Origin: Hypsibius dujardini
Lineage: Eukaryota; Tardigrada; Eutardigrada; Parachela; Hypsibiidae
Direction of reading: 5' to 3'
Assembly (NCBI GenBank): GCA_001579985.1
Contig: LRSR01000073.1
Span: 1 to 35,437 of the forward strand
Length of the DNA: 35,437 bases
The translations under genes and the position numbers were made by a program. This document shows positions 19,236-29,303 of this stretch, one piece after another. The notes under the pieces are model-generated. The model did not search any database. It saw nothing but the letters and a program-made list of their open reading frames with translations, and was not told where the DNA came from. Numbering within the stretch: position 1 is the stretch's first letter; every line of letters starts with the position of its first letter.

Positions 19236-19517
19236 CTAATCCGCGAAAATACCATTTTGTTTTGTCTCAAAAAATTGTGCCTTGACCATCTGCTTATTGC
19301 TGCCGTCTGTCGCACGTTTTAGTAGCTCCAATGCTACCAAAAATCTACTACCGCCAGTATTGTCCAATCCCGCCATCGCCGCCACAGCCAATACTCTATT
19401 CATATGGAGCCTTCTTGCCGGCGAGTATGAAACACTGTACAAAGACAACTCGACAGTTACAAAGAAACTGCCTTATGAATCTAAAATGGTCCAAAATGGA
19501 TCAACCCCGTCCTCAAT

Positions 19518-19694
19518 GGGGTCCTCTTCATAGAGAAGGATTCCTTCTCAGAGGTAGTCCTGAAGAAAGAGCACCGAAAGTAGGCGCTAACAATGCATCC
19601 GGATAAAAACAAGGCTCCTGGTATGACCTCAAGTAGGAACTGGACAGTTGTCTGTTTGTCAGTCTGTCTCTGTTTACGTGTCTGTCTGTCTGTG
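19518..19694 (-). repeat. Dispersed repeat with exon-like segment, copy 2, plus (CTGT)n
   Basis: Reverse complement of 11,150-11,231 joined to 11,518-11,585. It keeps the peptide FFRTTSEKESFSMKRT and ends in a (CTGT)n array at 19,649-19,694, as copy 1 begins with (ACAG)n. It represents the uninterrupted form of the site carrying the 286-bp insertion. Confidence 0.75.
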
Positions 19695-20240
19695 AGACTT
19701 GGCGAGCGATGACACAAGGCTTATAAAAAAGCGTAGTGGCTAAATATCTGCTAATCTGCTAAACATCTGCTAAAACTTATCCAGTATTGCAACCACATCT
19801 TTTACTGAAACCAGATGGAAAGCAATACTTAAGAAAGCATTGTAGGACTTCCTACATGGTGGGGTGTGTTCGACCCAAGATCATGGACGCGCAAGGCAAC
19901 ACGAGAGGGAACAATCCTAGAGTATTTGGAGTATTATTGAACAAGACGGAGTGAATGTTTTTATGATGCCTCATTCCACGTCCTCTGCCGTATTTATATG
20001 GCTTTTAGTGCCGACCCAAGAAAGAAGGAGGAAGAAAACTTGGGAAGAAATCAATAAAAGGGCGTTTCTTTACGGCTTTAAGTCAAGGCTTTACACTCCT
20101 TCAGCCTATCTAATAACTCATGTATATATATGGAAGTTATACAATGAACCAAGTAGACAAAACCGAACGGCTTAAGCTAAAGAACCTTACAGCATCTAAG
20201 TATCATCGGCGTCTTCGTAATCTGAGCGTTTCACCCTTCT
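19695..20240. other. 3' flank of the kinase-lectin gene
   Basis: No long frame with a domain. On the minus strand, this is downstream of the lectin exon. I do not see an AATAAA close to the stop codon. Confidence 0.4.
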
Positions 20241-20521
20241 TCATGGCTTGGGGTCTCTGAAACTCAGACATTGGCAGCAGATTTTGGAACGGGAGTCCCG
20301 TACAGAAGTACGGTCAAATGTCCAACAGGGGTAACGTTCACGGTCTGAAAGCCACCCTGTATTGGTTGACCACAACCAGTTCTCACGATCGTCATAAATG
20401 ACCAAATTGCCGTCGTTCTGCAACACAAGAAATGCCCCATCTTGACATCCGTTAAGACATCCGGTTCTCGAGTGCCACAACTTTTCGTGGTTTTTGTTGT
20501 AAAGAACGAAGTCACCGTCAG
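20241..20521 (-). CDS. Kinase-lectin gene, exon 6 (lectin end)
   Basis: Acceptor TTTTTTTCCAG. It encodes DGDFVLYNKNHEKLWHSRTG, then LVLQNDGNLVIYDDRENW and LWSTNT. The in-frame tail after STNT runs to TGA at 20,241 but looks unlike the family. The next frame, from near 20,357, reads GGFQTVNVTPVGHLTVLLYG, the expected final strand, and stops at 20,264. A one-base change near 20,357 would explain this. Confidence 0.7.
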
Positions 20522-23500
20522 CTGGAAAAAAATGAGATTATTACATTTCACCGGCCGTACCGTGCACAGGCTCTTACACTGAGACGGTACATCCCCATCT
20601 CATCCTCATCTCGCTGTGTCTGTCTGTCTGTCTGTTTGTCTGAGCCTGGAAGTCCAGGTCTACAGATTTACAGCACTTACGCTGCATAATGGCGTGATCG
20701 CTGGGTTGCATGTAAGTGTTAGATGCCCACAACATCAAATTGTCCGCTTTTCGATACAATACCTGTGGAGAAATCTGGTTTTTCATGCTTCGAAGTTGTC
20801 ACAGGAAAGTTAAGCAAATAAACGACAAAATGATAAGGAAATGTTCATGCGTACCAGGTCACCGTCGTCCTGTAGAGTTAAATATACAGACTGGTCCGGC
20901 GAAGCAACGGACTGACCCCGCTCCAGCTTTGTTATTGGCTGGCTATCGGCTCTATTGTTATCGGCTCCAGCTTTGTTATCGGCATAAATATTGGCAAGAG
21001 CGTTAATTAATTAAATTATCAAAATTCAATTAGGGAAAATTACCAATAGAATTAGCTACGTAAGACTTACCGTGCATTTTATGACCTCGTCTGTTGCCGG
21101 TTTCATTTAACTCTGGATGCCAGAAACTTGATGAGTAACTCCAAACATCTTCATCTCTCAATACTGCCGCGTTTGTCTGCGTTTGTTTGCGTTTGTCTGC
21201 GTCACAACTGGATTGCCTCGGATACAAACGGATTCCTGGAAACAAAAACGGGAAACAATGATTTTGCGTTTTTTTAAATCACATCATATGATGAGATATT
21301 CTTATTCTGATAGACTTGCGAATCTATCATTTTTTCGTTTGTGAATAGCGTGTATCTCTCTAATGCCTGATAAATATTCTGTCCAATCAATTCATCACTC
21401 AAGAAAACGATTCATTGACTCACCGGTTTTCAGATACGATATACATGCAAGCAGATCATGACAATCCGGACGCTCCGCTGGATTCGAATGCAAGCACTGG
21501 TTGAGCAACGCCTGAAGCTCTCGGGAATATTGCAGTGCGTTGGGCGCAGAAAAAAGAATTGACACGTCAGGACAGCCACCTTTATTGATCACGTTTCGAA
21601 TTGCTAGAAGGGAGGACAATTCATTTTGGGCAATGCTGAGTTTGTTTTTGTCAGTATATGGCACTTGTCCCATGTTGATCAATTCCAGGATTAGGCATGC
21701 GAAACTGTACATGTCGGTCCGCCTCCCAACCCGTTCGTCCATATTTGATAAGCTATTCAGTTCATCGCAAATCTTCAACATTTCAGGCGACATGTGAGTT
21801 GGCGTTCCGACTGGATTTTTTGTGAATCCGCGCAGCGTTTGGCTGCCCTTGAACATTCCAAAACTGTCCAAGTCTGCTATTTTTACTTGCATGAAGGCAG
21901 TGTCTTGGAACAGGATATTCTTTCCTTTTAAGTCGCCGTAGACTATAACTGGGTCCCGTGTGTGTAGATAGCGAATGCCTTTGGCAACCTGCTCGGCCAA
22001 GTGTAGAACATACTTTTCCGTCATCTTGTGCGGTTCCTTTTTCGAATATTGATAAAGGTTTCCACCTGTTCAAAAGAGGAATCAGTACATGCAGTATGCA
22101 TCTGCTGAAGTCTGCCCAGTACATGTGCACTCGTAACAAGATTTCAGACAGTTTAGCTTAGGTGAGCTATGTTCTGCAAACAATTCGACGTTATAATACG
22201 ATGGTAATATTTATAACAACCACAGGTTCACATAAACTTTTAATCAGTTTTGAGCAATTACGGTAGGAACGGCATGTACTGGTTTCAATATTCATAGTAA
22301 AGAAAAATGTGCTGGATAGAATTCAGGTCATGTTGCAAACCAACAGATTTTGATCACTTTTGATGGGGACATTTTGGCGCTCACCAAATGCAAAACGTCA
22401 TTTTTTACTATTGTTTGGATTGATTGAATGGACATGATGTTTTGTCATCTCACAAGCTGAAAACGCAAAGCTAACTCACCAATCACGTAAAATTAGTTTA
22501 TAAGTAGAAATAAGAGCTTGCTTCTTTTGCTCAAATCCGGAAGTGAATGCATCAAGTAAAAAAAGCAAGCTCTTATTTTTACTTATACGCTACTTTTACG
22601 TGCTTGGTGATGTGTTCTTAAAGCTGGAAGTGAATGCATTAAGTGATTCCAAAATTTATATGAGACAACTCACTGGTTGGGAGCAAATAGTTTTTTAAGA
22701 ACTGACGAATCCGTGAATAAACGAAGACACATAGTTTAGTGGAGTCCTTTAATATATAAACAAGATGTACTAACAAGAAAAGGACACTATTCTGAACAGC
22801 GAATTTCCTTATATCTTTTTGCTGTTATCGATGCACTGTTGTTTGGTCTCTTTGATTCATAGAAATGGTTACAGTCAAAAAAGTGCTCGAAACAGACGCT
22901 TTATCCAGCCAAGTTGAGACAGATTTTTCTGTACATTTATTATCAGGTTCCCACTTTCATGATTTTTTCAAACCATTTTTTTAATGAAAGCCCATGATTC
23001 CCTTTACCAGGTTATGTGACCATTATACAAGTGTTGAAGCTCAAATGAAAACTAATTTAATTACTATCGACTAGGACGTGAGAATCTCGATATTCAAACC
23101 AGTAGAAAATCTAGAGCCTGATGGTTTTGAAGATTTCTGATTTTTGTTTCTCTGATGTGCCTTTTTGAAATCGTTTTAATTTCGTTCGGCCCTTGATTGT
23201 CCTTCTAAAATTGCTGGGAAAGTGCAAATTTTGTTGACCGGACAATGGGCAGTCGTCGGTGAACAAAACGGCTTATCGCGGGATGATGGCGTCATTGGAG
23301 CTTGCACCAAAACAACAAAAATGGGTATTTTTCATTCTGACTTGAATGGGATACTCGGTTTGTGCTTTAAAATTTGATGTGTTTTAGGGGATGAAAAATA
23401 ATTTCGAAAAACACTAATTTTTTCGTCATACATACAGATGGCGACTCCCGACAGCGCTATTTGTTTGGGAATTTTACTTCAATTTAAAAAACATTTCTTA

Positions 23501-26500
23501 GTGTTTGCGAGCAATAAAGCTTTATTTACGGTTTCATATTGAATATTGGCTCTCGGGCTCCATAAAACGTCACTTTAAGATCTGAGTTAGCCGTTAAGAG
23601 CACCCCGACCAGCTCGAATGTGAAATGGTCTCAAAACCCTGATGGAAAAAAGTGCCGTTAGGTGACGGGGCTCCTTGTCGGATCTTTTGCTTACATTTTT
23701 TTAATCTTTCATCTCACATGCATTTACGAGATGTTTAAATTATAATTACGCAAGAGAATTTGACAGTCACTGCAACAGATTGCAAGAATAGTGTTCCTAG
23801 GTATCCCCGAATTCAAAAATGGCTGCCTGACTCTTTTTGCTTCCCACCTTAATTTTCCATCCATTGATATTTTTTGCCAAATGGTAAAATTCCTCAGAAT
23901 TATAAAGTCAAGTTGCATCCTTGGGCAACGTTTAAAGTTAAAAAAGGAGTTGCTTCTTACGCTAGAAAAAAAACCGTTTGAAAATTTGAAAAAATGGGTT
24001 ATCCAACTTCAAATCTAATTTTGTTTTCAGTTTTGAAAAAGATTGTAAAGATATTGCTCTTTCGCATATCACATTGATCTGAATTTTTTATTAAGCAGTC
24101 GGGATGGATTGCTGCGTGCTTATTGACGACGTAGAACGAGAAAAAAAAGGCTCAATGATCTTCACAAATTTTCAATCAAGAGACTAATTAACCAAAAATT
24201 CAAGCTCTCACGTTAGCCACCGGCGTAGGGTAGCCTCTTCGATTTTCTCCGCTCTGGCAAATTTTCCCTAAGACAATCCATGAGGCAAAGACCAGCGCTC
24301 CATAATTTATTCGTCGCTTTTGATGGTGGTTTGGGTCGGCCGGCTTCTTCCGCTGCATTTTCTCTGATGACTTTGTTGACTACAGATTTGGAAACAGCGA
24401 TATACCGTAGGGATAGTGCATTCACAATTTCGGTGGCCAAATACTTAAGGGTATGCAAGGTCAAAATGGAGTGACGCACTTCCAAAAATAGTTTACGAGG
24501 CATTTTTAACACGCACTGCAACCACTTAAATTTTGAAGCACAGCAAACTGGTCTGATTAGCTGTTCAATCACTGAGATGGGTTGTGCAATGTGAGGCGCG
24601 CGCACGCAGAATTAAAAACGGAGCCGGCCACAAAGAAATGGATCGGCCACTGTACGTGCGTGCTGTTTAGCAAAAATTTTCACAAAAAGCGAGCCCGCCG
24701 TATCAGCTGTTCATCGATGCATTCGTTAGTTTTTTTCCCGAAATTCCCAAACGAGATAGCTACCGGCGCCCGAACCAGAACTGCTGGAGGACGGGCCCAA
24801 TTTGGAGTGATAAAGACACATTTCACATTTTGTTTTGTAATGGAAGGGGTCTATGGTTTTTTACGAACTCTGACGTTAGGGGGCGGGGTGTTGGGTCGCT
24901 TAATAAAAATCATTGACGTCATTTAAGGATGTTCCCTAAAGAGATCTGCATTAACTTTGGTTTGTTAACGCTTTTTTCATCCTCTCCCGGAAGCACCAAA
25001 TCGATGTTTTGTCTTTGTGAATCCGCACCAATTATCAAAAATCGAACAGATCAAAGTTTCTGATCGTTTTTCAAAGGTGCCTAAATGTAAACAAACTTTG
25101 ACATCTTTTTATCAATATATTATGTAGAACAAATTATAACCGAGTCTTGGCCATAAAAAAGATCCGCTAGTTTTACCAGACTCTCTTGAAATTGATGAGT
25201 ATTTTTCATTTACCGTAATGGTTAAACCTACCGGGTTGTTTTCATGGCCGATTTTCAATAAAACACCAAACAAATGAAATGCAAAATGCATTTCTTAAAT
25301 CAAAATATGTCCAGTGTTTACAGTGTTAAATTGGACGGCTCTCGCGGATCAAAAGAAAAGAAAATGATCTCGCGACGGACGCGCTGAGGAATTTTCAGCG
25401 AGGAAAACTTCTCCTTACTCCATCTTCAACACTTCTGTGATTCTCAATTTGATGAAGATAAAAACTTTTACCAGTTTGGTTTGGCTGCTCAAATGGGCTA
25501 ATTGACATATTTATGAAATCGCAAAATAACAAAAAATGAGAAGGCTGTGGAAGAAAGAGCGCGTTTCATTTATGCAAAAAAAGCGTTCGGGATATCGCTG
25601 TTTTCTGGTTATCATCGAGTATGGGTGTGGGTACGCAATTGATTGTTAGATTGAACAATTGTTTTCATTTTCTTTTAGGGCACTAAAATATCTAGCTTTT
25701 GGCAAAGAGCAGTGAACACAGAAAAGCGAGACCGTCACTAAGCACCTATACTCGGAAGGAATAAAATACCTAAGTAGGATCGGGATAACTGGGAATTAGG
25801 AACCTTCTTAAGACGGTTCGACCGCGTGGGAAAAGCGCAAAAATGGATTGAAGTAAACCTATTACGACACTAACCTCTATCTCTGGAAGAAGGAGCGGAG
25901 GACTGGTATTGACGTCTAAACCCGTTTCCCCTGACATGGACAGAATTAAAGGACCTGATGCCAAACAGATTTCGTTCGAGCCGGTTTCCGGAGCAGACGG
26001 AAAACTCAATAAAGGACAGAACATTACGATGGGGTGAGTCTTAAAGTGAATATCACAACACAATTTCGGCGTAGTTTTTCGAGCTGGAATTTTTGGGAAC
26101 AATCTACACCGATCGGGAGGAAGCGATTCAAATTATTGAAGGACTGCAAAGAGTGATATTCCGAGACGTTACAATAATGGCACCGGCAAACTCGCCGGAA
26201 TTTCTGGCAGTCGCAGAGGAAGCGGTTCGAATAAGCCGCAGCAGCGAGCGCCAAAAAAGAAGGACCAAGGAGGGGAACCTTTGAGCTTGATACAATCGAA
26301 AGAGTGAAATGGAAATACGCAATCGTGCTACACGGAGTTATGGAAAAGAAAAGATACCCACGGTAACCCAAAAAGCACGCTAGGGAGCAAGAAACGCAAT
26401 GAATTGCGGAACAATTCTGGACACAAGGAGAATAAAGGAACCACTATCAGAACTGCGAAAACGCGAGGGAAGAGATGAAATAACGCGAGTGGCGCTACCA

Positions 26501-28062
26501 CAAGTTCCATGACTTTAAAAAAGATGATACGAATGAGCGCAAAAATTCCAGAAATTAACATGACGTTCAGTACGAATATGACGTTTACAATCCACCGAGG
26601 CAGCGAGATCCCGCAGAATGGGATGAGCAGGACGACTACCGAGATTTCGGATTAAAGAATGGCTGGAAAGAACGGGAATATGATTTACACTTAAGAAGTC
26701 GGGAGTATGCGTATAATGCGGGTAGCGAGAGTATACAAATAAGCGAATGGCTGAACAAACAGGAAGAATTTTGTCCTCGGGAAAGGACATGTGGGGTACA
26801 ACAAGAAGAAAACAACCAATGCCAACACGAAGAGGGGTACAGACCGTCCGCGTCGAGCAATCTGTCGTCCAATTCACGCAAGCCTTTGTCTGTCAGTCAC
26901 ATTGTCTGGCAAACTGTTTTCGTAGACAATTTTTGTTGCACAATGTTCATTTAAAAAAACTTGGCCTTATGTTTCAAAAAATGATTCGCAGCTGGATTGC
27001 TAAAATGTTGAACTTTAATTATGTTATAGTACGGAAGAGCTTGTACGATGTGACTTGACAACTTTACAACTCCGAAGAATCAATCAATGATTCGAACAAC
27101 TGTCTCCGATGAGAGATGATAATACCAATTAATTCCGTTAAATATGAGTATTGCGCAACTTGACAATCAATTAGTACGTGTGTCGGTAACATAAATAGTT
27201 TCCTCTATATGCCACCACTTGTTATTTTTTATTTAACTTAAAATAATAGTTCTGGTTTTCGGCCGACGTTCTTGACGGAATTGAAGAGACCGGGCAACAG
27301 TGCATCAGTAACACGAAACAGATATAAAAAAATCTGCATTCCAGAGTGGTGCCCTTTCATTGTAAGCAGTTTTCCGTGAAGTTTGACCCAGAAATATTTG
27401 TCCTTGAAGAGAACGGTCAGATTTTTTGCCGAACTTGGCGGGTTCAAAAGTGCCAATCTTCCAAAAAAGTCCTGACCCTAGCAATTTTCACTGAATTTTA
27501 TAAAAACTCAAAATTGTATGAAATTCAACTCATCTAGATATCTACTATTGACGAATTTAAGGGTGTCGAGTAAGGATAAAATTTAGAGACCCATTCAAAG
27601 TTGAGTAAATATTCGTAGCAGACGCTGCAGAATCAATATACATTATAGATGTAAACTATGATTTTTTCCTGAGTACTTAATAAGTTTCTCGCATACAGAA
27701 CGCCCAGGCCATCTATTGAGGCCATTACCTTCACAATATTCCAGAATGATATGTATGCGCTTTTTTCCAAGCACACTTTGGGTGACGGCGTGGCCCACCA
27801 TTAAGCATCGCACTAAATTTTGATGGGAAAGAGTTGTAAGTCTTTGGAGGTGAACAAAGTGCTCTTCACTGAATTCAGCGAATAGCGTTTTCAGAACCGT
27901 TTTCCCGTTGAAGGCATCATGCGACGGGTCTATGGGACCATGACTCGAACTAAGCTCTCGAATATATCCAAAGTATCCGCTATCAAGTATATCATGTGGA
28001 ACGAATTTGCAAGTCGCACGTCGTCCCTTCTGGTCCTGAAGAATTAGGTCCCCCATCGCCAT
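20241..28062 (-). CDS. Protein kinase - bulb-type lectin fusion protein, six exons
   Basis: Exons, all minus strand: 28,062-27,729; 22,065-21,424; 21,235-21,071; 20,970-20,855; 20,762-20,681; 20,521-20,241. Every intron is GT-AG, the phases agree (1,1,1,0,1), and the exons total 1,620 nt, predicting 539 residues. Kinase, about 20-320: glycine loop DSGYFG (27-32), VLK Lys58, hinge IILEYCEGGNL, catalytic loop YGDLKGKN (Asp156, Asn161), DLD (176-178) for DFG, SPE (204-206). Lectin, about 400-530: QDDGDLVLY (414-422), QPDGDFVLY (446-454) and QNDGNLVIY (481-489), the QxDxNxVxY mannose-binding motif of B-type lectins. No signal peptide or membrane span, so a cytoplasmic sensor kinase is an inference. 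The final exon may be frameshifted near 20,357. Confidence 0.72.
20616..20643 (+). repeat. Short (CTGT)n microsatellite in lectin-gene intron
   Basis: CTGT units within the last intron of the kinase-lectin gene (20,522-20,680). Confidence 0.85.
20681..20762 (-). CDS. Kinase-lectin gene, exon 5 (lectin)
   Basis: Acceptor TTTCTCCACAG and donor CAGC|GTAAGT. It completes the first sugar-site motif with VLY, then gives NLMLWASNTYM, the W(A/S)SNT strand typical of bulb-type lectins, and supplies the Gln of the second motif. Confidence 0.7.
20855..20970 (-). CDS. Kinase-lectin gene, exon 4 (lectin start)
   Basis: Acceptor AACAAAG| at 20,971 is chosen because it alone gives the needed phase; its pyrimidine tract is poor and the exon start is the weakest junction of the model. 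It encodes KLERGQSVASPDQSVYLTL then QDDGDL, the opening of a B-lectin domain. Donor CTG|GTACGC. Confidence 0.6.
21071..21235 (-). CDS. Kinase-lectin gene, exon 3 (linker)
   Basis: Follows acceptor TTTGTTTCCAG and ends at donor CACG|GTAAGT. It encodes a polar linker with a KRKQTQTN basic stretch and SFWHPELNETG. No domain is recognised. Its value is that both splice junctions are consensus and in phase, tying kinase to lectin. Confidence 0.65.
21424..22065 (-). CDS. Kinase-lectin gene, exon 2 (kinase C-lobe)
   Basis: Follows acceptor TTTTGAACAG and ends at donor CCG|GTGAGT. It encodes GNLYQYSKKE, AKGIRYLHTRD, VYGDLKGKNILF, KIADLDSF, GTPTHMSPEML, RRTDMYSF and NPAERPDCHDLL, which are the kinase subdomains V to XI. 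The catalytic Asp, Lys and Asn survive despite the HRD change to YGD, and the first Asp of DFG survives, so activity is possible. The C-lobe is complete and uninterrupted. Confidence 0.85.
22240..22775 (+). repeat. Dispersed repeat family R1, copy 2, with internal stem
   Basis: Same-orientation match to 14,870-15,350. It contains an additional inverted duplication: TATAAGTAGAAATAAGAGCT (about 22,500) and its near complement AGCTCTTATTTTTACTTATA (about 22,567). Beside each arm lies a copy of GGAAGTGAATGCAT. It lies in the first intron of the kinase-lectin gene. Confidence 0.75.
22776..24230. other. Intron 1 of kinase-lectin gene, no separate gene seen
   Basis: AT-rich sequence with only short frames. 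Nothing recognisable apart from weak similarity to the repeats around it. Confidence 0.45.
24235..24652 (-). mobile_element. Mariner-like element (DD37D family), 5' fragment
   Basis: On the minus strand the terminal repeat CAGTGGCCGATCCATTT begins at 24,652 next to TA. The untranslated leader follows, then the transposase start MPRKLFLEVRHSILTL at 24,503, and the helix-turn-helix region runs to EEAGRPKPPSKATN. At about 24,311 the match to the other copies ends and a 75-bp segment also present at 28,480-28,545 is joined on. No catalytic domain remains. Confidence 0.85.
24653..25764. other. Intron 1 of kinase-lectin gene, no separate gene seen
   Basis: One plus frame (24,582-24,926) crosses the mariner end and has no domain. 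The rest is AT-rich and without assignable features. Confidence 0.45.
25765..26885 (+). mobile_element. LTR-retrotransposon gag relic
   Basis: Plus-strand translations, broken by several stops and frame changes, read FLRRFDRVGKAQKW, LSLEEGAEDWY and PLTWTELKDLMPNRFR. This is the retrotransposon gag pattern (FL.RFE.....W.D....LP..L.G.A..WY......TW.ELK..L..RF). Next come RDVTIMAPANSPEFLAVAEE, a gag C-terminal helix, and a long charged tail (RREYAY-like, 26,480-26,800). No zinc knuckle, protease, reverse transcriptase or LTR was seen. It lies antisense within the first intron of the kinase-lectin gene. Confidence 0.65.
26886..27367. other. Intron 1 of kinase-lectin gene, no separate gene seen
   Basis: No domain-bearing frame or paired repeat identified between the gag relic and the R1 fragment. 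Confidence 0.4.
27368..27470 (+). repeat. Dispersed repeat family R1, 3' fragment
   Basis: Matches 15,350-15,445 through AGTTTTCCGTGAAG, GAAGAGAACGGTCAGATT and GCCGAACTTGGCGGG. Confidence 0.7.
27729..28062 (-). CDS. Kinase-lectin gene, exon 1 (kinase N-lobe)
   Basis: The Met at 28,062 sits in a good context (GTCCATGG). The frame upstream is open only to a TAA and has no other Met, and a consensus acceptor (CTTTTTTTAG) lies just 5' at 28,071, so a non-coding leader exon ending with donor GGGAG|GTAAGT at 28,254 is likely. The exon holds the glycine loop, the VAIK-type Lys (TVLKTL), SHQNLVRC and the hinge IILEYCE. It ends in donor GAAG|GTAATG. The one base left over joins GT of exon 2 to give Gly. 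Confidence 0.72.
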
Positions 28063-28070
28063 GGACCAGA

Positions 28071-28260
28071 CTAAAAAAAGTTTCTGTACCTTGAGCGAGT
28101 AGACCGAAAGGTCTTGGGAAAATTGTTTAAAGTCAGAGGCCCTTGTTGGTTAACGTTGTTAAGAGACTGTCTCAGTGATGCTTGATTGTGAGGTCTTCTG
28201 TAAGTGAATGTATGGCCTTTGTCTCATTTCGCTATTCCAACGACCCAACTTACCTCCCAC
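28071..28260 (-). other. Probable leader intron and end of 5' non-coding exon of kinase-lectin gene
   Basis: A consensus donor GGGAG|GTAAGT at 28,254/28,253 and acceptor CTTTTTTTAG at 28,071 define a 183-bp intron just before the start codon. The upstream exon has a stop in the connecting frame and no Met, so it would be untranslated. Its 5' end and the promoter are not identified. Confidence 0.4.
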
Positions 28261-28470
28261 GAGCTTACCCTGTGTTAAGGTTCAACGATAAGAATTTATT
28301 TTTAGTACTGTAGCAACGTGATTCTAAGGCGCAGTTTTAGCCACGCCCCAGGCTGTTTTGCCTACCATTCCGTCTGCATTTTTCTACATATTTTATTCTA
28401 AATATTTATCGTTAAAGGCCTATCATTCTGTTTAAAATGCCCAAGAAGGCCGACATTTTTGTACCGAAAA
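28261..28470. other. 5' flank of kinase-lectin gene
   Basis: Likely promoter side on the minus strand, but I see no clear TATA box or initiator. Confidence 0.3.
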
Positions 28471-28479
28471 CCAAACAAA

Positions 28480-28545
28480 TTCAATTTTGGAGCGCTGGTC
28501 ATTGCTTCATGGATTGTCTCAGCAAAAATTTGCCAGAGCGGAGAA
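28480..28545 (+). repeat. Short dispersed repeat, second copy at mariner breakpoint
   Basis: TGGAGCGCTGGTCATTGCTT and AAAATTTGCCAGAGCGGAGA match the reverse complement of 24,235-24,310, where the same text adjoins the truncated mariner. It does not occur in the other two mariner copies. Confidence 0.8.
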
Positions 28546-29000
28546 AATGGAGAAAGTGCAAAGTATGATAAAGGAGGCGCCATTACAATAATGTCGCGGT
28601 GCTTGCCAAAGTCTGGCGTCTGGCGCCACCCTTGGAAGAGACATGTTAGAACTGATAAAAGGACCGATTCGGTTCTTGTTCTGCAAAACTTGTCGGGGCA
28701 ATATCGGGTGTATAGACGCAGACTTATCAAGTAAACGTTACTATCAAGAGGACCTGAAATCGCTATGTATATATGTTATCCTTTTCCCCCGCCCCTCAAA
28801 TGCCGAAAGAATACACCATTAAATATACCCGCATCAGGTCGATTTGATCTGCGTATGCACATAACAGGTCTTAGCAGTTTGACCAGCCGCCATGGAGATG
28901 TCTTTCATGACCAGGCTATATGAACCACAGCGGAATGGGACATCCACGTTAGCGGTGATCTGAGCACAGACAAGTACTGCCATAAGGTGATATTCAAGTC
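28546..29000. other. No recognised gene
   Basis: Moderate GC content around 28,550-28,740 with open frames on both strands, but no domain, so no call. Confidence 0.35.
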
Positions 29001-29001
29001 C

Positions 29002-29044
<43 letters not shown>
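29001..29044 (+). repeat. (CTGT)n microsatellite
   Basis: Pure array of 11 CTGT units. Confidence 0.95.
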
Positions 29045-29204
29045 GGCATTAGTACCTTCATTCGTCACGCCTTTTGTTAGGATATTGCTGTCACGGTTAG
29101 AGTCAGTCCCCAGAAACTAGTCCTCGGTACTCCCACTTTAGCCCGCACCTACAAAGCTCAAAACAACACAGACGCATCCACAGTCTACGGTCAGGTTTTC
29201 AGGT

Positions 29205-29303
29205 GTAGATACGGGCGACTTTGTACACCACTTAGAAAATTCACGGCAAGAGTTCGCAGATTACACCACATAGCACCACGTAGTACCACGTAGCATCACG
29301 TAG
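29205..29303 (+). repeat. Dispersed inverted repeat R2 with 10-bp periodic core, copy 1
   Basis: GGGCGACTTTGTACACCACTTAGAAAATT pairs with the complement of 30,590-30,672. The core 29,264-29,303 is four consecutive 10-mers of the form CACCACGTAG. Confidence 0.7.

Noticed and set aside
19236-19448. 70-codon minus-strand frame with protein-like composition
   Set aside because: No domain, no flanking splice sites and no paralogue in the window. Kept only as unassigned sequence.
25770-26371. Minus-strand frames over the gag relic
   Set aside because: Gag motifs are clear on the plus strand; the minus frames are shadows.
28398-28734. Overlapping open frames on both strands, about 90-110 codons
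   Set aside because: The region includes a dispersed repeat and gives no domain on either strand, so no strand can be preferred.
29264-29303. Possible CRISPR-like short direct repeats
   Set aside because: The units are contiguous 10-mers without spacers, in an animal-type genome.
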